NCBI GenBank assembly: GCA_947446835.1
Contig: CANFHS010000035.1
Location: 1 to 14,145 of the forward strand
Source: Bacteriovoracaceae bacterium
GTDB lineage: Bacteria > Bdellovibrionota > UBA1018
Reading direction: 5' to 3'
Length of the DNA stretch: 14,145 nt
In this document: positions 6,930 through 12,970 of the stretch, piece by piece
Layout of the letters: each line of letters opens with the position of its first letter
How positions within the stretch are numbered: position 1 is the first letter of the stretch
Made by a program: the position numbers and the translations under genes
The notes under the pieces: generated by a model
What the model was told of the DNA's origin: nothing
Database searches by the model: none
What the model saw: only the letters and a program-made list of their open reading frames with translations

Positions 6930-7671
6930 GGGGGCCTTCCACCCCCGCCGTATCACGCCGCGGTTCGAATGAGTAGACGTTGTAGGCGTGCCGGATGACC
7001 ATCTGGGCGACGTTGCGCACCGGCACCCCTCCGGGCGTCCACCCCCGCTCGGTTCCGTAATGCGCGTGACCATGGAAAACCGCATCGGCCCCCGCCGCAT
7101 CGATGGCCTGCCCCAGCAGGTAGCTGCCCAGGAACGGATAAATTTCGCGTTTCTCGCCCAGCAACGTGCCTTCGATGGGCGAGTAATGCAGCAGCGCAAA
7201 GCGGTAGTCGGTACGGAGCGCGGCCAGGTTGTCGTGCAGCAGCTCGGCCTGCACCTTGGCATGCCGGGCAAAGGCCCGGGTCTCGGGCTCGCCGAAGTCC
7301 GTCACGCAGGCGCCCCCGAAGCCGCCACCAAAGCCCTTGATGCCCACCACGCCCACGGTGCGGCCGCGCACCTCCAGCACCGTGCTGCGCGCCTCCAGCG
7401 CCATCACGCCCACGGCGCCCAGCTCCTCGTGGATCGCGGCGGCGCGGTCCGAGTGGTAATCGTGGTTGCCGAGCACCGCCAGGACCGGCACACGCGCTTC
7501 GGCCAGGTCCCGCGACAGGGCCCGGGCTTCTTCCACTCCGCCCGACTGGGTCAGGTCGCCCGCCAGCAGCAGCAGGTCGGCGCGCTCATGGAGCGACCCG
7601 AACCAGGAGCGCATCTGCGGGCGCGGGCGGCGGTCGTAGTGCACGTCCCCGACGGCGGCAACGCGGATCAC
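6919..7671 (-). CDS. Calcineurin-like metallophosphoesterase
   Basis: This 250-residue enzyme has the dinuclear-metal phosphoesterase motifs: GDVHYD (Asp9, His11), LAGDLTQSG (Asp39), LGNHDYHSD (Asn69, His70), His162 in LLHYSP, and GHAHYG (His202, His204) near the C terminus. There is no signal peptide, so it should act in the cytoplasm. The GTG start at 7671 overlaps the stop of the upstream nucleotidyltransferase gene by 4 nt (GTGA). A longer start at 7737 would lie deep in the upstream gene and lacks family similarity. A 30-residue glycine-rich insert (GIKGFGGGFGG) follows the GNHD region. Substrates in this family range from cyclic nucleotides to nucleic-acid ends and phosphoproteins. The coupling to an NTase suggests it may remove or process a nucleotide modification, but that is inference. 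Confidence 0.9.
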   Translation of the reverse strand: MIRVAAVGDVHYDRRPRPQMRSWFGSLHERADLLLLAGDLTQSGGVEEARALSRDLAEARVPVLAVLGNHDYHSDRAAAIHEELGAVGVMALEARSTVLEVRGRTVGVVGIKGFGGGFGGACVTDFGEPETRAFARHAKVQAELLHDNLAALRTDYRFALLHYSPIEGTLLGEKREIYPFLGSYLLGQAIDAAGADAVFHGHAHYGTERGWTPGGVPVRNVAQMVIRHAYNVYSFEPRRDTAGVEGPHVP

Positions 7672-8606
7672 TTGACGTCCTCCGAGGCCTGGGGCCCCGG
7701 GAACTCGAGGACACGGATCTGGCTCTCGATGCGGCACCCCGGAAACGCATCGCCCGCGATGCGCAAGATGGCCGCCCGCCGTTCCTCGGAGGGCACCTCG
7801 CCCCGGAGCAGGAAGTGGTCGCGCTCCTGCTCGATGCGGATGTCCAGCTCATGGGTGCTGGAGTCTTCGGCCAGCCGTTCCCGCAGGCGCGCCACTGCAT
7901 TGGGATCGTGCTCCACCAGGCTCGGCACGGGACGCAGGCGCGTGGGCACGCGGAAGGCCTCGGGCGTCCGCGCAGGCGGCAGATCACCGAAAATGACCAG
8001 GTAGAGCTGGTCAACCACGGACTTGGGCACGAAAACGTCGCTGGACTGCGCATAAAGCAGCAGGCTCAGCAGGCGCCGGGGCGCGCGACGCCCGCGACGC
8101 GTCAGGTAATCCCAGTCGATCTCGGGGCGGCTGAGCAGGGCCAAGGCGTCGTGCCAGTGGCCCGGCGTGGCCTCGCTGTGCGCGAGCGCCTTGATGAGGA
8201 TCAGGTCCTCGGGCGACACGAATTTGAGCCTGAGCCCATGGTAATCGGCCGTGGTCATGCGTTCGAACATCTCGTGATCCAGGTAGATCTCGCCCTTGGA
8301 CTTGAAGATCACGTCCACCAGGATGTCGTCTTTCCAGGCCTTGAAGAGCCAGATGGGGTCGGTCTTCTCGGTGCGGAAGCCACGCTTGGCCATGGCCCTG
8401 AGCGCCAGCTCGGCCTCCTCGGGGCGCACGAAGACGTCGATGTCCTGGGTCCACCGGGGCCGCCCCAGACCATGCGAGGCGATGCCGCCGATGAACACGT
8501 AGCGGATGCCCGCCTCTTCCAAGGTCGCAGCCACCTCGGTCAGGATCCGGTTGAACCGCTCGGCGAGCTCGGGACTCGGGGCGTGATTCTTGGTGGCGGG
8601 CTTCAT
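7668..8606 (-). CDS. Nucleotidyltransferase fused to a C-terminal BON domain
   Basis: Residues 30-145 of this 312-residue protein look like a DNA polymerase beta-type nucleotidyltransferase of the AbiEii/MNT-like kind: YVFIGGIASHG (Gly40-Gly41), then WTQDIDVFV with the catalytic Asp55/Asp57, a third acidic Asp98 in ILVDVIF, and SPEDLILIKALAH. Residues 238-302 resemble a BON domain: ELDIRIEQERDHFLLRGEV, then an Ala/Ile helix and CRIESQIRVLEF. BON domains usually occur in exported or membrane-associated proteins such as OsmY and often bind phospholipid, so one behind a soluble NTase is unusual. There is no signal peptide. A GAGGGTTG precedes the ATG. The metallophosphoesterase gene overlaps its end by 4 nt. 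It could transfer a nucleotide to a protein, tRNA or small molecule; the target is unknown. Confidence 0.82.
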   Translation of the reverse strand: MKPATKNHAPSPELAERFNRILTEVAATLEEAGIRYVFIGGIASHGLGRPRWTQDIDVFVRPEEAELALRAMAKRGFRTEKTDPIWLFKAWKDDILVDVIFKSKGEIYLDHEMFERMTTADYHGLRLKFVSPEDLILIKALAHSEATPGHWHDALALLSRPEIDWDYLTRRGRRAPRRLLSLLLYAQSSDVFVPKSVVDQLYLVIFGDLPPARTPEAFRVPTRLRPVPSLVEHDPNAVARLRERLAEDSSTHELDIRIEQERDHFLLRGEVPSEERRAAILRIAGDAFPGCRIESQIRVLEFPGPQASEDVK

Positions 8607-8663
8607 GGCGCAACCCTCGTGTCCTGATGGGCATCCAAGAGCCGCGCCAACGCGCCGGGACGC

Positions 8664-9038
8664 CTAGCCGGTGACCCGGAACACCTCACAGCCGCCGGCC
8701 GCGACGGGAAGCACCTCGAAGTGCAGCGGCCGGACCCTGCGCCGGTGCAGCAGGGCGTCCACCTCCTGGCCCAGGGCCCGCGCGTCATCGCGCTCCAGCA
8801 CGAGGCCCAGCTTCTTCCGGACGCCTTCGGAGCGGTAGAGCACGTCGGCGTGGACCCGTTCGGGGTCGCCCTCCAGGGGCACGGCCACGAATCCCAGCAC
8901 GTTTTCGGGCGCCAGCCGCAGCGGACGGCATTCGCCTGCAGGCGGCCGGAGGTCGACCCGGGCGGGCGGCCGGGCGGCGGCCGGCCCGGCAGAAGACAGC
9001 AAAGTTAAATACACAAAAAATAAAAATACAGTCCTCAC
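8664..9038 (-). CDS. Small secreted protein of unknown function
   Basis: This 124-residue frame starts with a typical signal peptide: RTVFLFFVYLTLLSSAG, then PAAARPP for cleavage near residue 22. The mature part of about 100 residues has no motif I recognise. It has two cysteines (in GECRPL and GGCEVF) that could form a disulfide, and an Arg-rich middle. The start is uncertain: the GTG at 9038 has GGAGG directly abutting it with no spacer, an in-frame stop lies four codons upstream, and the next GTG (9014) would shorten the signal peptide. The first 30 bases are strikingly AT-rich against the surrounding DNA. It lies 57 nt upstream of the nucleotidyltransferase gene on the same strand and may head that operon, although an exported product fits poorly with the cytosolic neighbours. 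Confidence 0.6.
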   Translation of the reverse strand: MRTVFLFFVYLTLLSSAGPAAARPPARVDLRPPAGECRPLRLAPENVLGFVAVPLEGDPERVHADVLYRSEGVRKKLGLVLERDDARALGQEVDALLHRRRVRPLHFEVLPVAAGGCEVFRVTG

Positions 9039-9169
9039 CCTCCGAAGCTATCCGCGCGCGGCCGGCCAGATAAAGCCACGCCGCGGAAACGGAAGGGGAA
9101 TACCGCTTGCACCCTCAGGCAGCATCCAACGAAACGCAGCAGCTGCAGCGGCTTCCCCGAGGAGGAACG
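9039..9169. promoter_or_regulatory. Divergent intergenic region with the RBS of the KGG gene
   Basis: This 131-nt spacer separates the secreted-protein gene (leftward) from the KGG-repeat gene (rightward) and should contain both promoters. The AT-rich block at about 9004-9030 lies just inside the left gene and may also help promoter opening. A strong Shine-Dalgarno GGAGG at 9161-9165, 4 nt before the ATG at 9170, fixes the start of the KGG gene. I cannot name a promoter box with confidence. Confidence 0.45.
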
Positions 9170-9469
9170 ATGCCAGAAAACAAACCATTGCAACCCGAGC
9201 AGCCCCGCAAGGAGCAGGAATACGGCGCCGAGGAAAACCGCCCCGTCGAGCGGGCCAAATCCGAGGGCGCCCGCCGCGCCCGCGGCACGGCCGCCATGGA
9301 TCCGGCAACCCGCCAGGAAGTGGCCCGCAAGGGCGGCCTGGCGGTTTCGCGGAACCGTCAGCACATGGCCGAGATCGGCCGCAAAGGCGGCCAATCGGTG
9401 TCCAAGAACCGAGAGCACATGGCCAGCATTGGCCGCAAGGGCGGCGAGGCCTCCAGAGGTCGCGGCTAA
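9170..9469 (+). CDS. KGG-repeat stress-type protein (YciG / Con-10-like)
   Basis: This 99-residue, very hydrophilic protein has an N-terminal Glu/Gln/Arg-rich half, probably disordered, and a C-terminal half of KGG repeats. The unit RKGGxxVSxNRxHMAxIG occurs twice in full (residues 53-70 and 71-88) and once shortened (89-99). This is the pattern of the KGG family (E. coli YciG and YmdF, fungal conidiation protein Con-10), which is linked to general stress or stationary-phase survival; the biochemical role is not known. The ATG at 9170 follows a perfect GGAGG. The gene stands alone between a divergent and a convergent neighbour, so it is likely monocistronic and separately controlled. There are no cysteines and no membrane segments. 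Confidence 0.82.
   Translation: MPENKPLQPEQPRKEQEYGAEENRPVERAKSEGARRARGTAAMDPATRQEVARKGGLAVSRNRQHMAEIGRKGGQSVSKNREHMASIGRKGGEASRGRG
9326..9466 (+). repeat. 54-bp tandem coding repeat (2.6 copies) in the KGG gene
   Basis: Two adjacent 54-bp units (9326-9379 and 9380-9433) and a truncated third (9434-9466) encode 18-residue KGG units. Conserved parts are cgcaagggcggc or close variants at the unit start and cacatggcc in the middle. Third-position differences suggest selection on the protein repeat rather than a recent duplication. Confidence 0.75.
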
Positions 9470-9487
9470 GCCTTCGGTGCCGCCCGG

Positions 9488-9520
9488 CTGGGCGCCCTTC
9501 CTCCCCCGGGGGGCGCTCAG
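9488..9520. terminator. Hairpin between convergent KGG and CNBD genes, candidate bidirectional terminator
   Basis: CTGGGCGCCC at 9488-9497 pairs with GGGCGCTCAG at 9511-9520 to give a 10-bp stem (one G-T wobble) around a 13-nt loop. It sits between the two converging genes and includes the stop codon of the CNBD gene. There is no T-tract on either side, so termination efficiency is uncertain. Confidence 0.4.
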
Positions 9521-10074
9521 CTGCCGCGGATCTCGGCGATCAGGGCCTTGTAGAGCAGCATCAGGTCGAGGTTCGCCTTGCGGAGTCGCCCCATCACGGT
9601 GCGCGCGATGGTGACGATGACCGGGTAGGCCCACTCCGGGTTCTCGCGCCCGAACTCCTCGAAATCCGCCCGCCCCAGCACCATGCAGGCGCATTCGGTC
9701 TGGGCAGTGATGGTGGCCGAACGGGCTTCGCTGTCCAGCAGGGCGCCCTCGCCGAAGAAGGCGTGATTGCGTGAATCGAGGATGGCCACCCGGTACGACT
9801 CGCCGTCGGGGGTGCGCTTGTCCACGGCGGCCGTGCCGCTGACCAGCAGATAAAGGTCACTGCCCGTCTCGCCTTCCCGGATGATCTGGCTTCCTGCCGG
9901 AAACCGCTCCAGCTTGAGACGACGGGCCAGGCTTTTCACCACCTGCGGCTTGTCCTTCACCGCCGAAAACAGCACGGTGGCCCGCACGTGCTCCTCGCAC
10001 TCGGCCAGGAAATCGGCGGCAGACCGGCCCGGATCAGGCAACCTGCTGGGCAGACCCACGGTCACTCCCTTCAT
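9517..10074 (-). CDS. Stand-alone cyclic nucleotide-binding domain (CNBD) protein
   Basis: This 185-residue protein has one CRP/CNG-type cyclic nucleotide-binding fold, about residues 33-150: AGSQIIREGETGSDLYLLVSG, then the phosphate-binding cassette FFGEGALLDSEARSAT with Glu109 and Arg118, the residues that normally hold ribose and cyclic phosphate. A Gly replaces the usual Leu/Ile after Glu109. No DNA-binding helix-turn-helix follows, only a helical tail of about 35 residues, so it is not a CRP-type regulator. The ATG at 10074 starts inside the channel gene, overlapping its end by 41 nt. A GTG at 10086 is an alternative, overlapping by 53 nt. The arrangement suggests it is a ligand-sensing subunit for the channel, which lacks a CNBD of its own. 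cAMP or cGMP as ligand is inferred. Confidence 0.85.
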   Translation of the reverse strand: MKGVTVGLPSRLPDPGRSAADFLAECEEHVRATVLFSAVKDKPQVVKSLARRLKLERFPAGSQIIREGETGSDLYLLVSGTAAVDKRTPDGESYRVAILDSRNHAFFGEGALLDSEARSATITAQTECACMVLGRADFEEFGRENPEWAYPVIVTIARTVMGRLRKANLDLMLLYKALIAEIRGS

Positions 10075-11290
10075 GCTCGTCGACACCCAGGTTCTCGATG
10101 ACGATGACCATCGAGCCTTCGGTGATCACGTAGTCCGCGTGCGGATTGAACACCGGGTGATTGCAGCGCATCTGCTTCACGCTGCGGAGGTTCTCCAGCA
10201 GCTTGGCCATGTCCGAGGTCTTCTGGGCCTGCCTCACCGCCTGCTCCTTGAGGGTGTGCGGGTTGCCCGTGTTTTCGAGGATCCCGATGACATTGGTGCC
10301 GGCATGGCGGGACTCGAAGTCCTTCTTGAAGGCGCCGTAGGACCCGCCCACGAACGGGTCGGCGATGGGCTTGGTGTTCAGCCAGGTCCGGGTCCGTGGA
10401 TCAAGCAGGTCATAGATGATGTTCGAGACCCCGGTGCCGCCCGAGGCGTTGGCGATGAGCAGGCGCGAGTATTCGCGCGAATAGATGATCTCGGAAACCT
10501 GGGCCAGCTTCAGGTACTGGTCCATCTTGGGATCCAGGATCTCGGCCGTGATCTGGGTGCCGCGTGCGATGTGCGCCAGGGTCATCGCGGTCATGATGGT
10601 GCGCGCGTCGACCTCCGAGGGCGAAGGGATCTGGCCATTGGCCTGGGGGGCGCGGTCGGCCAGGATCATCACCTTGCGCGCGCGTTCCGGGGCGGCCTTG
10701 CGGAGCCAGAGTTCCTCGTAATACGGGCCCGCCAGGATCTGCACGCGTTTCAGGGCCGGGTGGCTGGTGATCGAGTCGATGGCCTTTTCATGGATGTTGG
10801 CGATCAGCACCAGGTGTTCCGGCGCCAGGTCGGAATTGAACTCCAGGATGTGGGCCAGAAGCTCGCCCATCTCGTCCTTCCAGCCACAGACGATGAAGTG
10901 GTTCTTCAATCGTTCGGTGTCCATGTAACCCCTGCCTTTCTTGAGAGCCTGCTCCAGGAAATAGGAAGAAATCCGCGCCGTCACGATGCTCATGGCGACC
11001 ACGCCTGCCAGCATCAGCACGGCCGCGATGAGGCGACCTTCGGTGGTGACCGGGTAACGGTCGCCGTAACCCACCGTCAGGAAGGTGACGATTCCCCACC
11101 ACACGGCGTCGGCCAGACCGGTGATGTTGGCACCCTGCACGCCCTGCTCGGCCCGGAACTCCAGCCAGGCAGCCGTACCCCAAAGGGTCAGCATGACCAT
11201 GCCGGTGCAAAGCACCATGTTGGCGCGGGCCAGATCGGCCAACTTCGACAGGCGGACACGCAGGCGTGAAGGACGCGGGGCAGACACCAT
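10034..11290 (-). CDS. Two-TM potassium channel with cytoplasmic RCK/TrkA-N domain
   Basis: This 418-residue inner-membrane channel has TM1 at about residues 25-44, a pore helix and filter TVGYGD at 72-77, and TM2 at 86-111. The perfect filter indicates K+ selectivity. From residue 129 an RCK (TrkA-N-like) Rossmann domain begins (NHFIVCGWKDEMGELL). The C-terminal end, NPHADYVITEGSMVIVIENLG, looks like the last strands of an RCK tail. Layout is MthK-like. I use the ATG at 11290, 49 nt after the MBL gene stop. It has no good Shine-Dalgarno, and in-frame TTG starts exist upstream as far as 11371, which would overlap the MBL gene. A cyclic-nucleotide-binding gene starts inside its 3' end. RCK gating is usually by Ca2+ or nucleotides. 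Confidence 0.9.
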   Translation of the reverse strand: MVSAPRPSRLRVRLSKLADLARANMVLCTGMVMLTLWGTAAWLEFRAEQGVQGANITGLADAVWWGIVTFLTVGYGDRYPVTTEGRLIAAVLMLAGVVAMSIVTARISSYFLEQALKKGRGYMDTERLKNHFIVCGWKDEMGELLAHILEFNSDLAPEHLVLIANIHEKAIDSITSHPALKRVQILAGPYYEELWLRKAAPERARKVMILADRAPQANGQIPSPSEVDARTIMTAMTLAHIARGTQITAEILDPKMDQYLKLAQVSEIIYSREYSRLLIANASGGTGVSNIIYDLLDPRTRTWLNTKPIADPFVGGSYGAFKKDFESRHAGTNVIGILENTGNPHTLKEQAVRQAQKTSDMAKLLENLRSVKQMRCNHPVFNPHADYVITEGSMVIVIENLGVDEHEGSDRGSAQQVA

Positions 11291-11339
11291 CAAGGACGTT
11301 TCGGAGCCCAAGGGGTGTGCCTTGAGACAGGCCCCGGAA

Positions 11340-12341
11340 TCAGACGTCGATTTCCATGCCTTCCACGGCAAAGCGCCAGTCGACGTCCTGGAACGTCTGG
11401 CCCTGCGCCTTCAGGATTTTGACGATCCGGTCGTAGTACTGGCGGGTCTGCTGTTCCACCGCGCCGACGCGCTCGTCGGAGGCCGCCGGATCATGGTGCA
11501 TGAACACCACCTTGCGGATGCCTTCGCGAAGAGCGATGTCCAGGCCGATCGAAGCGGCCGCGTGCCCCCAGTTCACCTTCTCGACGGTTTCCTGGATGGT
11601 GTACTGCGCGTCGAAGACCATGAGGTCGGCGCCGGAATACAGGCCCAGGTCGGGCCCGAGCTCCTGGCGGCTGATCCGGGTGGCCTCGGTGTCCACGCAG
11701 TGGGCGTAGGCCCGACCCTCGTGCTCGAAGCGGTAACCCCAGCAGGGATCCGGATGGTCCAGCTGGTAGGGCGTGACCGAAATGTCCCCGAACTGCCGCG
11801 CCTGGCGCGGCTCCAGCCGATGGCACTCGATCTTGGCGCCCAGCTGGCCCAGTTCGACCGGAAAGTAGGGCTTATGGAAAAGCACCTTCAGGACCTCGGG
11901 AAGGTCTTCCTGGACCGCGTACAGGTGGATCTTGTTGCCCGGAATGAAGAGGGGCGCGAAAAACGGCAGCCCGATCAGGTGGTCCCAGTGGAAGTGCGTG
12001 AAGAGCAGATGCAGTTCGCCCGCGCCCTTGCCGCAAGGACCCTGCAGCAGTTCGGCGCCCAGCGCGCGGATGCCGCTTCCCGCGTCCACGATGAGACGGG
12101 TGTTTCCGGCCGAAACCTCGATGCACGGGGTGTTTCCGCCGTAGCCGCCGCGCCGATGGGGCGGCAGGCTCTGGAACCAGCTCTCGAACTCGATCGATCC
12201 GGCCTTTTTTTCTACCCCGGGGTCGGCCAGGATGGCGTCACGAACCCGCTGTTCCAGGACCGAGGGCGGCACCGGAGTGGGCAGGGATCCCCGGACCCCC
12301 CAAAGCTTGACCCGCAGATTTTTAACGCGCTGGGATTTCAT
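11340..12341 (-). CDS. MBL-fold metallohydrolase (phosphodiesterase-like, WGVRGS type)
   Basis: This 333-residue metallo-beta-lactamase-fold enzyme belongs to the branch opening with LWGVRGSLPTP and YGGNTPCIEV, near PhnP, RNase Z and cyclic phosphodiesterases. The metal motif is THFHWDHLIG (His116, His118, Asp120, His121), followed by His196, Asp217 (CVDTEA), His260 (WGHAAA) and His282-His283. There is no signal peptide. The HxHxDH segment partly resembles the class II cyclic nucleotide phosphodiesterase signature but does not match it fully. An insert of about 45 residues lies between the first two strands (25-66). It is the first gene of a minus-strand cluster with the K+ channel and CNBD protein, which makes hydrolysis of a cyclic or linear phosphodiester signal attractive but unproven. 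The ATG at 12341 has no clear Shine-Dalgarno. Confidence 0.83.
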   Translation of the reverse strand: MKSQRVKNLRVKLWGVRGSLPTPVPPSVLEQRVRDAILADPGVEKKAGSIEFESWFQSLPPHRRGGYGGNTPCIEVSAGNTRLIVDAGSGIRALGAELLQGPCGKGAGELHLLFTHFHWDHLIGLPFFAPLFIPGNKIHLYAVQEDLPEVLKVLFHKPYFPVELGQLGAKIECHRLEPRQARQFGDISVTPYQLDHPDPCWGYRFEHEGRAYAHCVDTEATRISRQELGPDLGLYSGADLMVFDAQYTIQETVEKVNWGHAAASIGLDIALREGIRKVVFMHHDPAASDERVGAVEQQTRQYYDRIVKILKAQGQTFQDVDWRFAVEGMEIDV

Positions 12342-12483
12342 GGAATTTGCCGATCTTTGTCCGTCCTCTTATTCCAGCGCAGGATGGTCAAACGCGCCAC
12401 CCGAAAGTCATCCAAGATCAATTTACATTCCAAAATAAATACAACTTGAACATTCAATTTTTCGAGGTTACTCCGCTCTACCT
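12342..12483. promoter_or_regulatory. AT-rich divergent promoter region with a 12-nt dyad
   Basis: This 142-nt spacer separates the MBL gene (leftward) from the AT-hook/XRE regulator (rightward). The block 12410-12465 is markedly AT-rich against a GC-rich background. Within it TTGAA-CA-TTCAA (12446-12457) is a perfect inverted repeat, the size and symmetry expected of an XRE-family operator. The same TTGAAC could serve as a -35 element toward the regulator, but the -10 at the right spacing (tactcc) is weak. A GAGG at 12464-12467 lies rather far (16 nt) from the regulator ATG. Confidence 0.5.
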
Positions 12484-12948
12484 ATGAAACGTGGCCGTCC
12501 AAAAGGTCGCTCGCGCGACAACCGCTCCTTTGGTCCTCTCGGTGACTTGATTCGCAAGCATCGCCTCGAGAAAGAGCTCGGATTGGCTGACGTGGCCAAG
12601 GCCTGCAGCTGCTCGGTCCAGTTCATCTCGAACATCGAGCATGGCCGCGCCCCCCTGCCCTGGGAAAAAGTGCCGGCCCTGTCGAACTTCCTGAAGATCC
12701 CGCTGGAAGAGATCCAGGCCGCGAACCTGGCCATCCGCTCGGACTTCAAGAGCTTCGTGAAGGTGTCGCGCGGCAAGGGCGCCAAGACTTCCGCAGCGGC
12801 CCTGAACGGCTCGACCGTGGCCGCCAGCGCCGTGGCCGTGACCAGCCAGGACGAGCACCTGCGCGAGATCCTGAGCCGCTACCAGGCCGCCTCGGCCGCG
12901 AACCGCAAGAAGTTCGTCAAGGCCGCGCTCAAGATGCTGATCAACTGA
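12484..12948 (+). CDS. XRE-family transcriptional regulator with N-terminal AT-hook
   Basis: This 154-residue DNA-binding protein has two binding elements. Residues 2-9, KRGRPKGR, form an AT-hook (RGRP core) that inserts in the minor groove of AT-rich DNA. Residues 18-76 form a lambda-repressor-like HTH: GPLGDLIRKHRLEKELGLAD, then VAKACSCSVQFISNIEHGRA. A low-complexity Ala/Thr/Ser linker (98-120) leads to a basic helical C-terminal segment (QDEHLREILSRYQ, then RKKFVKAALKML) that may dimerise. The gene is divergent from the MBL-channel-CNBD cluster across an AT-rich spacer with a dyad, so autoregulation and control of that cluster are plausible. The ATG at 12484 starts immediately at the AT-hook. 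The Shine-Dalgarno is poor. Confidence 0.88.
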   Translation: MKRGRPKGRSRDNRSFGPLGDLIRKHRLEKELGLADVAKACSCSVQFISNIEHGRAPLPWEKVPALSNFLKIPLEEIQAANLAIRSDFKSFVKVSRGKGAKTSAAALNGSTVAASAVAVTSQDEHLREILSRYQAASAANRKKFVKAALKMLIN

Positions 12949-12964
12949 GCCCGAACGGGCCCAG
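12945..12964. terminator. Hairpin between convergent regulator and folA genes
   Basis: A stem of nine positions with one mismatch (CTGAGCCCG with CGGGCCCAG) and a 2-nt loop, in practice a GAAC tetraloop, fills most of the 22-nt gap between the two convergent stops. There is no T-tract, so it is a weak bidirectional terminator candidate. Confidence 0.35.
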
Positions 12965-12970
12965 GCCAGG

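Noticed and set aside
6919..7737. Longer start for the metallophosphoesterase at 7737
   Set aside because: The extra 22 residues overlap the NTase coding end and have no family similarity. The GTG at 7671 gives the normal GTGA overlap.
5510..8627. Long plus-strand frames opposite the endopeptidase, phosphoesterase and NTase genes (for example 5510-6580 and 6988-8004)
   Set aside because: GC-rich antisense shadows with biased composition, no ribosome-binding sites and no recognisable domain.
9517..10074. CNBD protein as a CRP/FNR transcription factor
   Set aside because: No helix-turn-helix after the cyclic-nucleotide domain; only a short helical tail remains.
9881..12449. Two long plus-strand frames (9881-11269 and 11085-12449) opposite the channel and MBL genes
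   Set aside because: Both are low-complexity shadows of well-supported minus-strand proteins (TVGYGD filter, HxHxDH motif).
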